64,000 nucleotides of DNA from Cupriavidus sp. WGlv3 (GTDB taxonomy: Bacteria; Pseudomonadota; Gammaproteobacteria; Burkholderiales; Burkholderiaceae): contig NZ_JALHRX010000003.1 in the NCBI RefSeq assembly GCF_023952475.1, positions 248,001 to 312,000 on the forward strand, read 5' to 3'. The position numbers were made by a program, and so were the translations under genes. This document shows, piece by piece, positions 35,166-44,465 of the stretch. Under the pieces are notes generated by a model, which made no database searches, was not told the origin of the DNA, and saw only the letters and a program-made list of their open reading frames with translations. Every line of letters starts with the position of its first letter. Within the stretch, counting starts at the first letter, position 1.

Positions 35166-35585
35166 ATGTGCGCCGTCATCCCTCCCGCAACGTCAGGACG
35201 TTCCCCCTTGACCACCGACTTCTTCGCCCGCTTCGAAGCCGAATGCCTGCCGCGCATCACCGATGCGATCGGCCAGCAGCACCGGCGCCTGCAACTCCAG
35301 CCGCTGCCCGCCGATGGCCCCGGGATGCCGCCGCGCCTGCGCATGACCGCAGAGGGCCCGCCGGAGCTGCGGCGCCATCCGTATGCGCTCGATATCACGC
35401 TGGCGTGGGACGGGCTGGAGGTGCAGCGGCTGTTCGCCGCGGGCGGCGAGGCGCGCTTTGCCGGCTACCTCGCGGCGCTGCCGGCCAAGCTGCGGGCGTG
35501 GCAGGAGCCGCGCGGCATCGATTTCCGCTCGCTGTCGCAGGCCGACCCGCAGATCCTGATCGGCGGGCTGGATTTCGAACACTAA
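35166..35585 (+). CDS. Hypothetical protein, 139 aa
   Basis: I do not recognise this protein. It is 139 aa, without a signal peptide or membrane segment. FFARFEAECLPRITDAIGQQHRRLQ and HPYALDITLAWDGLEVQRLFAAGGEARFAGYLAALPAKLRAWQE suggest a compact alpha/beta protein. The start is uncertain: ATG 35166 is used, but the TTG at 35208 is close to where the regular fold seems to begin. It follows the CaiB gene by 38 bp on the same strand and could be co-transcribed. It converges with the aldose epimerase gene. Confidence 0.55.
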   Translation: MCAVIPPATSGRSPLTTDFFARFEAECLPRITDAIGQQHRRLQLQPLPADGPGMPPRLRMTAEGPPELRRHPYALDITLAWDGLEVQRLFAAGGEARFAGYLAALPAKLRAWQEPRGIDFRSLSQADPQILIGGLDFEH

Positions 35586-35600
35586 GCGGCGTTGCCTGAA

Positions 35601-36503
35601 TCAGCCGGCGACGCGCAGCCGGCACACCGCGCTTTCCGACTGGCCGGGCTCGATCCAGCGCAAGCCATGGCCATGGTGGATGGCATCGGGCAGTCCCACC
35701 CACGGCTCCACGCAATAGAAGTCGGAGGTTTCGGTTTCGGACCAGGTGGTCACGGCATGCCAGGGCGTGCTGCCGGGCAGGTCGAGCTCGAAGCCGATAC
35801 GGCGGCCGGACATGACCAGTTGCGCCGAGGGGCTGCCGCGGAAGACGTGGAAGGTGTCCTGCAGCCGTGGATCGTCGAGCTGGTAGGCCGACTCGCCGGC
35901 CTCGGCCGGTCCAGGGCTGCCATCCGGTAGCTGGCGCATGCGCCCGGTGTCGGGCAGGGCCAGCGACGCCGCACTGCGCTGCGCGTGGGGCAGGGTGAAA
36001 TAGAAGTGGTGGCCGGGATAACAGGGCAGGCGCTGCGTGCCGGGGTTGGTGGTGCGCAGCGCAATCTCCAGGCCGTCGGGCAGCAAGGTGTAGACCACGT
36101 CGAACACGAAGGCGAACGGATAGCCGGCGCGCGTGGCCTCGCTGTCGCGCAGCGTCATCGTGATCGCAGCCTGCGGGTCGATGGCGCTGACCTCGAACGG
36201 CAGGTCGCGCGCAAAGCCGTGTTGCGCCAGGGTGTGGACCATCCCTTGTCCGTCACGCCATTGACCCGGGTTGCCGTCGACAAAATGCCGTCCGATAAAC
36301 GGGAACAGCAGCGGGTTGCCGCCGCGGATCTTGGCCGGGCGGCTCCAGTCGGCGGCGTCGGGCCAGTACAGCAGGTCTTGCCCGCGATGCACCCAGCGGA
36401 CCAGCCGCGCGCCGTATTGCGGCGCCAGCAGCAGCCAGGAATCGGCCTGGCCGATCCGCACCAGCGGCTGGCCCTGGAAGTCTTCGGTTGGCAGGTTGGG
36501 CAT
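35601..36503 (-). CDS. Aldose 1-epimerase family protein
   Basis: A 300-aa galactose mutarotase-like protein. The fold motifs GGNPLLFPFIGRH, HGFARDLPFEV with the conserved histidine, and YPGHHFYFTLPH in the second half are present, with CVEPWVG as the usual acidic motif near the end. Members interconvert alpha and beta sugar anomers; some act on phosphorylated hexoses. The substrate is not evident. It lies 24 bp downstream of the acetoacetyl-CoA synthetase on the same strand, a spacing consistent with co-transcription but with no clear metabolic link. Confidence 0.88.
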   Translation of the reverse strand: MPNLPTEDFQGQPLVRIGQADSWLLLAPQYGARLVRWVHRGQDLLYWPDAADWSRPAKIRGGNPLLFPFIGRHFVDGNPGQWRDGQGMVHTLAQHGFARDLPFEVSAIDPQAAITMTLRDSEATRAGYPFAFVFDVVYTLLPDGLEIALRTTNPGTQRLPCYPGHHFYFTLPHAQRSAASLALPDTGRMRQLPDGSPGPAEAGESAYQLDDPRLQDTFHVFRGSPSAQLVMSGRRIGFELDLPGSTPWHAVTTWSETETSDFYCVEPWVGLPDAIHHGHGLRWIEPGQSESAVCRLRVAG

Positions 36504-36527
36504 GGCGTGGGGATGTGGCGCCGGTGC

Positions 36528-38552
36528 TCAGGTGGTGGCCGACTCGGCCTGGCGCGCCTTGAGGAAGCGCGCGGCATAGTCGAAGTACCAGTCGAGCGTG
36601 TCGGGGTTGGCCATGGCGTCGCGGTTGGCGATGCCCTGCGGCGCATGGCCCAGCAGCAGCTTCTTGATCGGTACCTCCATCTTCTTGCCCGACAGCGTGC
36701 GCGGCACGCCGGGCGCCTGCACGATCTCGTTGGGGACGTGGCGCGACGACAGCGCGCTGCGGATGCGCGCGCGCAGGGTGTCGCGCAGCGCGTCGTCGAG
36801 CACCACATCTTCGCGCAGCACCACGAACAGCGGCATATACGACTCGCGGCCAAGGTATTCGAGGTCGACCACCATGCTGTCGAGCACCTCGGGCAGGTCT
36901 TCGACCACGCGGTACAGCTCGCTGGTGCCCATGCGGATGCCGTGGCGGTTGATGGTGGCGTCGGAACGCCCGTAGATCACCGCCCCGCCGCGTTTGGTGA
37001 TCTTGATCCAGTCGCCATGCCGCCAGGCGCCGGGGTAGGTGTCGAAATAGCTGTCGCGGTAGCGCTGGCCATCGGAGTCACCCCACAGGTAGAGCGGCAT
37101 CGACGGCATCGGCTCGGTGCAGACCAGTTCGCCGACCGCGTCGACCAGCGGCTGGCCATGGTCGTCGAAGGCTTCGACCTTGGCGCCCAGGCAGCGGCAC
37201 TGCATCTCGCCGGAATAGACCGGCAGCAGCGGGCAGCCGGCGACGAACGAGCCGGCGAAGTCGGTGCCGCCCGACATCGGCACCAGCCAGATGTCTTCGC
37301 GCACATGGCGGTAGATCCAGTCGTAGGCCTCGACCGGCAGCGGCGAGCCGGTCGAGCCCAGTCCGCGCAGCCGCGACACGTCGGCGATGCGAGCCGGCTC
37401 AATGCCGGCCTTCATGCAGTTGGTGAAGAATGCCGCGCCGGCGCCGAACAGGGTCACGCCGGCATCGTCGACGAAGCGCCACAGCACGCCGGCGTCGGGC
37501 CAGGCCGGGTTGCCGTCGTAGAGCGCGATGGTGGTGCCGAGCAGCAGCCCGGCCACCTGCGCGTTCCACATGATCCAGCCGCTGCTGCTGTACCAGTGGA
37601 ACACGTCGTCAGGGCCCAGGTTGTTGTGGAACGCCATCAGCTTGAGCTGCTCGATGACGATGCCGCCATGGCCGTGCACGATCGGCTTGGGCATGCCGGT
37701 GGTGCCGGACGAATAGACGATCCACAGCGGATGGTCGAACGGCACCGGCTCGATCGCCAGCGGCACGTCGTGCGCCAGCACGTCCTGCCAGGCATGGACG
37801 CGCACGCCGGCGGGCGCCGCGGCGCCACTGCCGGCTTGCGGCACCAGCACCAGGTCGGTCAGCGAGGGCAGCGCTGCGACCAGCTCGGCCAGCACCGGCG
37901 CGCGGTCATAGACCTTGCCGCCGTAGCGGTAGCCGTCGACGGCGATCAGCACCCTGGGCGCGATCTGGCGGAAGCGGTCGACCACCGCCACCTGTCCCAT
38001 GTCCGGCGCGCAGCCGGACCAGACCGCACCCAGGCTGGCGGTGGCCAGGAAGGCGACCACGGTGGCGGGGATATTGGGCAGGTAGCCGGCGACGCGGTCG
38101 CCGCGCTGCACGCCCATCCGGCGCAGCGCATGCGCCAGCGAGGCGACCTGCGCCTCGAGCGCGTGCCAGCTGATGTCCGCCAGCGGCTGCGCCTCGCCGG
38201 CATGGCGGATGGCGGTGCGCTGGCGCGCGCTGCCACTGCCGGCATGGCGGAAGACCTGCTGCACGTAGTTCAGCGTGGCGCCGTCGAACCAGCGCGCGCC
38301 GGGCATGGTGCGCCGGTCCAGCACTTGCCTGGCCGGAGTATCGAAGCGCACGTCGAAGTAGGCGCGCACGGCGTCCCAGAAGGCTTCCAGCTCGGTGACG
38401 GACCACTGCCACAGGCTGTCGTAGTCGTCGAAGGCCAGGCCGCGTTCGGTGCGCAGCCAGCGCATGAACTGCGCGATCTGGCTGCGGTCGCGGAACGCCT
38501 CGGACGGCGTCCACATCAGGTTGCCTTCGGCGAGCGGGGCGGCGGTGGTCAT
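36528..38552 (-). CDS. aacS: Acetoacetate-CoA ligase
   Basis: A 674-aa AMP-forming acyl-CoA synthetase. The length, the N-terminal region with RTERGLAFDDYDSLWQWSV, the adenylation core YSSGTTGMPKPIVHGHGG (about residue 280), and the C-terminal SGKKMEVPIKKLL lysine region all match acetoacetyl-CoA synthetase. It makes acetoacetyl-CoA from acetoacetate with ATP, feeding PHB or ketone metabolism. GGAGGAG precedes the ATG at 38552. The 86-residue upstream frame is unsupported. An acetoacetate role fits a PHB-producing betaproteobacterium. Confidence 0.9.
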   Translation of the reverse strand: MTTAAPLAEGNLMWTPSEAFRDRSQIAQFMRWLRTERGLAFDDYDSLWQWSVTELEAFWDAVRAYFDVRFDTPARQVLDRRTMPGARWFDGATLNYVQQVFRHAGSGSARQRTAIRHAGEAQPLADISWHALEAQVASLAHALRRMGVQRGDRVAGYLPNIPATVVAFLATASLGAVWSGCAPDMGQVAVVDRFRQIAPRVLIAVDGYRYGGKVYDRAPVLAELVAALPSLTDLVLVPQAGSGAAAPAGVRVHAWQDVLAHDVPLAIEPVPFDHPLWIVYSSGTTGMPKPIVHGHGGIVIEQLKLMAFHNNLGPDDVFHWYSSSGWIMWNAQVAGLLLGTTIALYDGNPAWPDAGVLWRFVDDAGVTLFGAGAAFFTNCMKAGIEPARIADVSRLRGLGSTGSPLPVEAYDWIYRHVREDIWLVPMSGGTDFAGSFVAGCPLLPVYSGEMQCRCLGAKVEAFDDHGQPLVDAVGELVCTEPMPSMPLYLWGDSDGQRYRDSYFDTYPGAWRHGDWIKITKRGGAVIYGRSDATINRHGIRMGTSELYRVVEDLPEVLDSMVVDLEYLGRESYMPLFVVLREDVVLDDALRDTLRARIRSALSSRHVPNEIVQAPGVPRTLSGKKMEVPIKKLLLGHAPQGIANRDAMANPDTLDWYFDYAARFLKARQAESATT

Positions 38553-38682
38553 GTCTCCTCCTTGGGCCCGTCTGCCGCGGGCATCGGATGGTGCGAGGGT
38601 TGGCCGCGGGCGCCTGTCGCGGGCGCCCGGCATCAGCGTGACATGATAACGGCGGATCGCTGCCGGCGCGTGCCGGCTGGCA

Positions 38683-40209
38683 TCACCGACCGGCGGGACG
38701 TTCGAATAGTGTTTCCCACAGGGTGTCAACCTTCGCCTTGACCGCGGCATCCATGGCGATCGGCGTGCCCCATTCGCGCGTGGTTTCGCCCGGCCACTTG
38801 TCGGTGGCATCGATGCCCATCTTGGAGCCCAGGCCCGACACCGGCGAGGCGAAATCGAGGTAGTCGATCGGGGTGTTGTCGACCAGCACCGTGTCGCGGC
38901 TGGGATCGACGCGAGTGGTGATGGCCCAGATCACTTCCTTCCAGTCGCGCACGTCGACATCGTCGTCGACCACCACGATGAACTTCGTATACATGAACTG
39001 CCGCAGGAAGCTCCACACGCCGAACATCACGCGCTTGGCATGGCCGGCGTACTGCTTCTTCATCCGCACCAGCGCCATGCGGTAGCTGCAGCCTTCGGGC
39101 GGCAGGTAGAAGTCGGTGATCTCGGGGAACTGCTTTTGCAACAGCGGCACGAACACCTCGTTCAGCGCCACGCCCAGCACGGCCGGCTCGTCGGGCGGCT
39201 TGCCGGTGTAGGTCGAGTGGTAGATCGGGTCGCGCCGCATGGTGATGCGGTCGATGGTGAAGACCGGGAACCAGTCCTGCTCGTTGTAGTAGCCGGTGTG
39301 GTCGCCGAACGGGCCTTCCAGCGCGTGCTGGTAGCCGGACGGGTGGTTGGGATCGGGCTGGATATGGCCTTCCAGCACGATCTCGGCCGAGGCCGGCACG
39401 CTCAGCTCGGACAGCGTCGGCGTCAGGCAGCCCGCCAGCGCGGTGCGGCTGCCGCGCAGCAGGCCGGCGAACTGGTATTCGGACAGCGTATCGGGCACCG
39501 GCGTCACCGCGCCCAGGATGGTGGCCGGGTCGGCGCCCAGCGCCACCGCGATCGGGAAGGGCTTGCCGGGGTTGGCCAGCGCATGCTCGCGGAAGTCGAG
39601 CGCGCCGCCGCGGTGCGCCAGCCAGCGCATGATCACCTGGTTGCGGCCGATCACCTGCTGGCGGTAGATGCCCAGGTTCTGGCGCTTCTTGTGCGGGCCC
39701 TTGGTCACCACCAGGCCCCATGTGATCAGCGGGGCGGCGTCGCCGGGCCAGCAGGTCTGGATCGGCAGGCGCGCCAGGTCGACGTCGTTGCCTTCCCACA
39801 CCATCTCCTGGCAGGCCGGGCTGCTGACGCGCCTGGGCGCCATGTCCCATACCGACTTGGCCAGCGTGAACAGCTTGCCGGCCTCGCGCAGCCCGCGCGG
39901 CGGCTCCGGCTCCTTCAGCGCCGACAGCACCCGGCCGATGTCGCGCAGGTCTTCCATCGATTCGGCGCCCATGCCAAATGCGACTCTGCGTGTCGTGCCG
40001 AACAGATTGGCCAGCACCGGCACGCTATAGATGTCGCCATGGGGAGCGCCCGCAGGTTGCTCGAAGACGACCGCGGGACCGCCGGCGCGCAGCAGGCGGT
40101 CGCAGATTTCGGTCATTTCCAGGTTGGGCGATACCGGGCGGGCGATGCGCCGCAGCTCGCCGAGCCCTTCGAGCTGGCCGATGAAATCGCGCAAGTCTTT
40201 GTATTGCAT
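38683..40209 (-). CDS. ubiD: UbiD family decarboxylase (3-octaprenyl-4-hydroxybenzoate carboxy-lyase)
   Basis: A 508-aa prenylated-FMN-dependent decarboxylase of the ubiquinone pathway. It starts [22 protein letters not shown], the usual UbiD opening, with [45 protein letters not shown], and a C-terminal [17 protein letters not shown] metal/oligomer region. The E-x10-D-type active-site pattern is consistent with function, though not verified in detail. The start is ATG 40209; 33 extra upstream residues overlap an A+T-rich leader and are not used. No ubiX is in the window. Confidence 0.93.
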   Translation of the reverse strand: MQYKDLRDFIGQLEGLGELRRIARPVSPNLEMTEICDRLLRAGGPAVVFEQPAGAPHGDIYSVPVLANLFGTTRRVAFGMGAESMEDLRDIGRVLSALKEPEPPRGLREAGKLFTLAKSVWDMAPRRVSSPACQEMVWEGNDVDLARLPIQTCWPGDAAPLITWGLVVTKGPHKKRQNLGIYRQQVIGRNQVIMRWLAHRGGALDFREHALANPGKPFPIAVALGADPATILGAVTPVPDTLSEYQFAGLLRGSRTALAGCLTPTLSELSVPASAEIVLEGHIQPDPNHPSGYQHALEGPFGDHTGYYNEQDWFPVFTIDRITMRRDPIYHSTYTGKPPDEPAVLGVALNEVFVPLLQKQFPEITDFYLPPEGCSYRMALVRMKKQYAGHAKRVMFGVWSFLRQFMYTKFIVVVDDDVDVRDWKEVIWAITTRVDPSRDTVLVDNTPIDYLDFASPVSGLGSKMGIDATDKWPGETTREWGTPIAMDAAVKAKVDTLWETLFERPAGR

Positions 40210-40474
40210 GGTGAATTCTGTTGTGGTGCGGGATCCGCACCGGATCCAGGAGGCGGCGGTCAGGTCGGTGACGATACACATTCCTCGGAGCGACGGCAAA
40301 AAAATCATCCTCCCGGTGCCGCGGAAATTGTAAGTTTTTTGTCCGCCGCGGGACCGCCCGCAACGCGGCGAGCCAAGGCCACGCCTGCGGTTGCGGGTGT
40401 TCGAGTGATGCCGGGCCGACCAAAACCCTCTTGTTACAAATAACTGGAAGTAGTGAATTTAAGTTTTTTTATTC

Positions 40475-40503
40475 TTGACGGGATATAACACCGTTTCTAC
40501 AAT
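40475..40503 (+). promoter_or_regulatory. Sigma-70 promoter of the lytic transglycosylase
   Basis: TTGACG and TACAAT separated by exactly 17 bp, preceded by a T tract. This is the best promoter match I found in the window. Transcription would start near 40510, about 345 nt before the ATG at 40857. Confidence 0.7.
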
Positions 40504-40512
40504 CCGGTCTGC

Positions 40513-40850
40513 TCCATGGAGTGTTGCGTCGCAACATGGATTTTCCCCCTGTGTCAAGGGGTGCACATCAAAACAACGTGCCAGAAAATCCCTCCAGCAA
40601 GACCAATGGTCATAGACCCGCGCGCATGGCGGGTGACCGGTCGCCTCCGGCGACTTGCCGGAGTGTAGGGAGTTAAGTCGTGGCAGGTAGTGCTCCCCCA
40701 GGGCGCGGCCTGTTTCCAGTTGGGCGCATGGGGAGCGCCCTGCCAACAGGTGCTTGGTCGTCACTGCTAGACGGCGCGGCATCCTTACTTGAGTACGTTG
40801 AGATCGGGCGCATGCCGCAGTCGGGCACGCGAAGCGGGCAACGGATGGAG
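40513..40850 (+). ncRNA. Long structured 5' leader of the lytic transglycosylase mRNA
   Basis: Between the promoter and the gene the plus strand can form several hairpins. TGTTGC-GTC-GCAACA is at 40522-40536, extended by TCCA/TGGA pairing. GTCGCC-TCC-GGCGAC is at 40640-40654. GCTCCCC (40692-40698) pairs with GGGGAGC (40730-40736) around a 31-nt loop. I recognise no known riboswitch. A cis-regulatory RNA or a separate small RNA are both possible. Confidence 0.35.
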
Positions 40851-40856
40851 GTAAGC

Positions 40857-41966
40857 ATGAGCGGTTGGAAAACCCTTCATCTTCCCGGCATCGGGCGGGC
40901 CCTGCAGGTCCGCCTCCGACAGCCGGTACCCGGAGTGAGTCGGGCATTGCAGGTCCGTCTCGCGCATCCGGTCGCGGGCCGCGCCTTGCGCGGTGGCCGC
41001 ACGACGCTGAAGTACGCCCTGAACAGCCTGGGCGTGATGGCAGTGGTTTCGGCGGTGTCGCTGTCGGTGAGCCAGGAATGGCGCACCACGCTGGCCGCCT
41101 TGCTGGCCGGTGACGAAGCGCCCGCGGTGCTGGTGAGCGCCGCCGTGGCAGCGCCCGTACATGCCAGCACTGCTGCCAACGCTGCCAACAGCCCGGCGGT
41201 GTCCAGCGCCGTCCCGCCGAGCACGGCCGACGTCGCGGCGGCCAAGTTCGGCTATGGCACTGGCCGCGGTGGCAAGCTCGGCCTGCCGACCGTGTCGGGC
41301 GTCGACGAATGGAGCCTGGCGGCCAGCACCAAGGTGCCGTCGGTCGCGCACCTTGCTGCGCGGATCCCGGTGACGCGCGTGGCCATGGACGCCCGCAGCA
41401 CCGGCGCCACGCTGGGCAGCGCGCGCGAGCAGGCCGCCGTGGCGGACTATATCGCCCGCAAGTACCGCGTGGCGGCCCAGGCCACCGCGCAGCTGGTCAA
41501 GGCTGCCTACCTGACCGGGCGCGAGGTCGGCATCGACCCGCTGCTGATCCTGGGCGTGATCGCGATCGAGTCCAGCTTCAACCCGTACGCCGAAAGCGGC
41601 GTGGGCGCGCAGGGCCTGATGCAGGTCATGACCAAGGTCCACCAGGACAAGTACGAAGCCGTCGGCGGCGTGTCCGCGGCCCTGAACCCGTACGCCAACA
41701 TCAAGATCGGCGCGCTGGTGCTAAAGGACTGCATCGCCCGCGCCGGCTCGCTCGAGGGCGGCCTGAAGTACTACGTCGGCGCCACCACGGCCACCGATGG
41801 CGGCTACGGCGCCAAGGTGCTGGCCGAGCGTGCCCGCCTGCGCCAGCTGATCGGCGTGCGCAGCGCGCCCGCCAATGCCGACAAGCCGGCGGCCGAGGAC
41901 AAGGCCCCGGTCGAGCATGCGCCGACCGAGAAGCTGGAAGCCAACAACGGGCCGCACAACGCCTGA
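40857..41966 (+). CDS. Membrane-anchored lytic transglycosylase (SLT domain)
   Basis: A 369-aa cell-wall enzyme. An N-terminal basic region with two copies of an RALQVRL element is followed by a hydrophobic segment, SLGVMAVVSAVSLSV (about 58-72), likely the anchor, then a low-complexity Ala-rich linker. The SLT domain is at about 205-340, with catalytic E238 in GVIAIESSFNPYA, then GAQGLMQVM and NPYANIKIG. Such enzymes cleave peptidoglycan glycan strands, forming anhydro-muropeptides. I chose ATG 40857, with GGAGG six bases upstream; 40845 and 40680 are alternatives. Its terminator lies just downstream. Confidence 0.85.
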   Translation: MSGWKTLHLPGIGRALQVRLRQPVPGVSRALQVRLAHPVAGRALRGGRTTLKYALNSLGVMAVVSAVSLSVSQEWRTTLAALLAGDEAPAVLVSAAVAAPVHASTAANAANSPAVSSAVPPSTADVAAAKFGYGTGRGGKLGLPTVSGVDEWSLAASTKVPSVAHLAARIPVTRVAMDARSTGATLGSAREQAAVADYIARKYRVAAQATAQLVKAAYLTGREVGIDPLLILGVIAIESSFNPYAESGVGAQGLMQVMTKVHQDKYEAVGGVSAALNPYANIKIGALVLKDCIARAGSLEGGLKYYVGATTATDGGYGAKVLAERARLRQLIGVRSAPANADKPAAEDKAPVEHAPTEKLEANNGPHNA

Positions 41967-41992
41967 GCCGGCTCCCCGGCATCGCCCAGAAG

Positions 41993-42016
41993 AAAAGCAC
42001 CCCGCGGGGTGCTTTT
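41993..42016. terminator. Bidirectional rho-independent terminator
   Basis: An 11-bp perfect stem (AAAAGCACCCC with GGGGTGCTTTT) with the minimal CGCG loop and a T run on the plus strand. It lies between the convergent lytic transglycosylase and aminotransferase genes. Confidence 0.92.
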
Positions 42017-42049
42017 TTATTGGCCTGCCGCCGCAGCGGCCGGGTGCCG

Positions 42050-43231
42050 TCAGCGGAACAGCCTGCCCAGCCGCGCCATTGCCTCTTCGATATTCTCGCG
42101 CGAGGTCGCGTATGAGATCCGGATGTAGTCCCGGGCCGTATGCGGGCCGAAGTCCTGTCCCGGCACCATCACCACGCCCGCGTCGTGCAGCATGGCCTGC
42201 GTCAGGCGGTCGGCGTCGCCGGCGGCCGGGTGGTTGACGCCGCGGCAGTCCGCATACACATAGAAGGCGCCGTCGGGGCGCACCGGCACGCGCAGCCCGA
42301 GCGACTCCAGCGCCGGCACGATCAGGTCGCGGCGGCGGCGGAATTCGGCCTTGCGCTCGTCGTAGATGGCCAGCGCCTCGGGCGTGAAGCACGCCAGCGC
42401 GGCGTACTGCGCTACCGCCGACGCGCAGATGAACAGGTTCTGCGCGACCTTCTCGAAGGCCTCGACCAGCGCCTCCGGCACCACCAGCCAGCCCAGGCGC
42501 CAGCCGGTCATGTTGAAGTACTTCGAGAAGCTGTTCACCGTGACCACGTTCGGGTCCAGGCTCAGCGCCGACACCGGCGGCGCGTCGTAGGACAGGCCCT
42601 GGTAGATCTCGTCGAGGATGGCAAAGCCGTTGCGCGCGCGCACCGCCTGCAGGATCCGCGCAAGTTCGTCGGGCAGGATCGAGGTGCCGGTCGGGTTGGA
42701 CGGCGAGGCCAGCAGCACGCCGCGGGTCTGCTCGCCCCAGTGGGCCTCGACCTGCGCGGCGGTCAGCTGGAAGCGCTCGGCCGGGCCGCTCGGGATCATG
42801 CGCGCGATGCCGTCGAAGGCAGCGACGAAGTGGCGGTTGCACGGGTAGCTCGGGTCCGGCATCAGCACCTCGGCGCCGATCTCGACCAGCACCGCGCATG
42901 CCAGCAGCAGCGCCCCGGAGGCGCCGGCGGTGACAATCACGCGCCGCGCCGGGATATCGAGCCCGTAGGCGGTCTGGTAATAGCCCGCGATGGCCTCGCG
43001 CAGCGGATGGATGCCGAGCGCACCGGTGTACTGCGTGACGCCGCGGCGCATCGCGGCCTCGGCGGCGCGCACCACCGGCTCGGCGGCGGTGAAGTCCGGC
43101 TCGCCGATGCCCATGTGCACGATATGGCGGCCGGCGCGCTCCAGCGCGGCGGCCTGCTTGGCCAGCTCCATCACATGGAAGGCGTCGATGTTGGCGAGGC
43201 GGGCGGCGGTGGCCAGGTGCTGCAAGTCCAT
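42050..43231 (-). CDS. Pyridoxal-phosphate aminotransferase (class I/II)
   Basis: A 393-aa fold-type I PLP enzyme. The lysine that holds PLP is K237 in SFSKYFNMTGWRLGW. The N-terminal HMGIGEPDF, VTAGASGAL and SPSNPTGT motifs and the terminal RISYATS arginine are present. This pattern fits aspartate/succinyldiaminopimelate-type aminotransferases; the exact amino donor is unknown. I start at ATG 43231; 19 additional residues upstream are possible. It lies downstream of nusB on the same strand with 136 bp between, so it may be separate. Confidence 0.88.
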   Translation of the reverse strand: MDLQHLATAARLANIDAFHVMELAKQAAALERAGRHIVHMGIGEPDFTAAEPVVRAAEAAMRRGVTQYTGALGIHPLREAIAGYYQTAYGLDIPARRVIVTAGASGALLLACAVLVEIGAEVLMPDPSYPCNRHFVAAFDGIARMIPSGPAERFQLTAAQVEAHWGEQTRGVLLASPSNPTGTSILPDELARILQAVRARNGFAILDEIYQGLSYDAPPVSALSLDPNVVTVNSFSKYFNMTGWRLGWLVVPEALVEAFEKVAQNLFICASAVAQYAALACFTPEALAIYDERKAEFRRRRDLIVPALESLGLRVPVRPDGAFYVYADCRGVNHPAAGDADRLTQAMLHDAGVVMVPGQDFGPHTARDYIRISYATSRENIEEAMARLGRLFR

Positions 43232-43367
43232 GGTGTTCCGGGGCGGGCAGGGCCCGTTCAGCAAAGGGATAGACAGGAATGAAAACACCCGCCGCGGCGG
43301 GTGTCGTCTTCATCGGCGCTGGCGCCAGGCGAGCGCGACGGCACGGCGGGGCCGCGGCGAGGGCGGC

Positions 43368-43886
43368 TCAGCGGCGCGCGGCCACCTCGGCGGCGCGTAC
43401 CTGGGCGGCCAGCTTGTCCAGCACGCCGTTGACGTACTTGTAGCCCTCGACGCCGCCAAAGGTCTTGGTCAGCTCGACCGCTTCGTTGATGACCACCTTG
43501 TACGGGATGTCGAGGCAGTGCACCAGCTCATAGCTGCCGACCAGCAGGGCGGCGCGCTCGACTGGGGACAGCTCGTCGACGGAACGGTCCAGGAACGGCT
43601 CGAACGCGGCGGTCAGGCGGGCCTCTTCGCGCACGGCGCCGTTGAGCAGCGCGTCGAAGTGCTCGCGGTCGGCCTTGTTGAAGCCCTGGGCGTCATGCAG
43701 GTGGGCCTGGATCGCGCCGATGTCGTTGCGGTTCAGCAGCCATTGGTACAGGCCCTGCAGGGCCAGCTCGCGCGAGCGGCGGCGCGCGCTCTTGGGCGGC
43801 GCCTTGGCTTCGGTGCGGGCGGCCGCGGGCTTCCCGCCGGCAGCCTTGCCGGCGTCGTTGTCCGGCGTATTCGACGTATCACTCAT
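43368..43886 (-). CDS. nusB: Transcription antitermination factor NusB
   Basis: A 172-aa RNA-binding antitermination protein. After a disordered Ala/Lys-rich N-terminus, the core begins [21 protein letters not shown], with [18 protein letters not shown] and [28 protein letters not shown], all family hallmarks. It binds boxA RNA with NusE (S10) to support rRNA transcription. Its ATG overlaps the ribH stop by 8 bp, so ribH and nusB are coupled, an arrangement also seen in E. coli. Confidence 0.95.
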   Translation of the reverse strand: MSDTSNTPDNDAGKAAGGKPAAARTEAKAPPKSARRRSRELALQGLYQWLLNRNDIGAIQAHLHDAQGFNKADREHFDALLNGAVREEARLTAAFEPFLDRSVDELSPVERAALLVGSYELVHCLDIPYKVVINEAVELTKTFGGVEGYKYVNGVLDKLAAQVRAAEVAARR

Positions 43887-44379
43887 CGTCGTCCTCATCT
43901 TCGTCTTCCTGGCCGCGCAGCGAATCGAGCGCCGCCACCAGGTTGGCCATCTCCACCGCGGCGCGGGCGCAGTCGCGGCCCTTTTCGCGGGTGCGGGCAT
44001 GGGCCTGCTCGTCGGTGTCGACGGTCAGGATGCCGTTGGCGATCGGCAAGTTGAAATCCAGGCCGACGCGGGTGATGCCGGCGCCCGACTCGTTCGAGAC
44101 CAGCTCGAAGTGATAGGTCTCGCCGCGCACCACGGCGCCCAGCGCGACCAGCGCGTCGAACTGGCCGCTCTCGCACATCTTCTGCAGTGCCAGCGGGACT
44201 TCCAGTGCGCCCGGAACGGTTACCACCAGGGTGTCTTCGCCCTCGACGCCGAGCTGTTCCAGCTCGGCCACGCAGGCCTCGAGCAGTTCGGCGCAGACCG
44301 GCTCGTTGAAGCGCGCCTGCACGATGCCGATACGCAGGCCTTCACCGTCGAGGTTGCTGGGGTAGAAGCCGTGATCCAT
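43879..44379 (-). CDS. ribH: 6,7-dimethyl-8-ribityllumazine synthase
   Basis: A 166-aa lumazine synthase. It condenses the butanone phosphate made by RibB with the pyrimidine from RibD to form the riboflavin synthase substrate. [40 protein letters not shown] and the later [12 protein letters not shown] motifs are all conserved. The acidic C-terminal tail ([11 protein letters not shown]) is typical of betaproteobacteria. It forms icosahedral or smaller oligomers in the family. It follows ribB by 86 bp and overlaps nusB. Confidence 0.96.
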   Translation of the reverse strand: MDHGFYPSNLDGEGLRIGIVQARFNEPVCAELLEACVAELEQLGVEGEDTLVVTVPGALEVPLALQKMCESGQFDALVALGAVVRGETYHFELVSNESGAGITRVGLDFNLPIANGILTVDTDEQAHARTREKGRDCARAAVEMANLVAALDSLRGQEDEDEDDDE

Positions 44380-44465
44380 TGTTCAGTTCTCCAGTTTTCG
44401 GGAGGGCCGCGGCGGCAGGCGCCGCAAACCCGGGTATTTGGGGGTGGCTCGGTCCTGGGGCCGGC

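Larger units (their letters stand above)
40210..40856. other. Intergenic region between ubiD and the lytic transglycosylase gene
   Basis: A 647-bp gap without a convincing gene. It holds, on the minus strand, a TACAAT box (40327-40332) that may serve ubiD. On the plus strand it holds a strong sigma-70 promoter at 40475-40503 followed by a ~350-nt leader with several hairpins. Open frames here lack homology-like features or a ribosome site. Confidence 0.6.

Noticed and set aside
40459-40947. A 162-codon minus-strand frame in the ubiD-transglycosylase gap
   Set aside because: It crosses the promoter and hairpins of the opposite strand, has no ribosome site, and its product has no recognisable domain.
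41721-43313. A long 530-codon minus-strand frame over the aminotransferase gene
   Set aside because: It is the wrong frame of the aminotransferase, which has all PLP motifs. The alternative is Arg/Ala/Gly-rich with no known fold.
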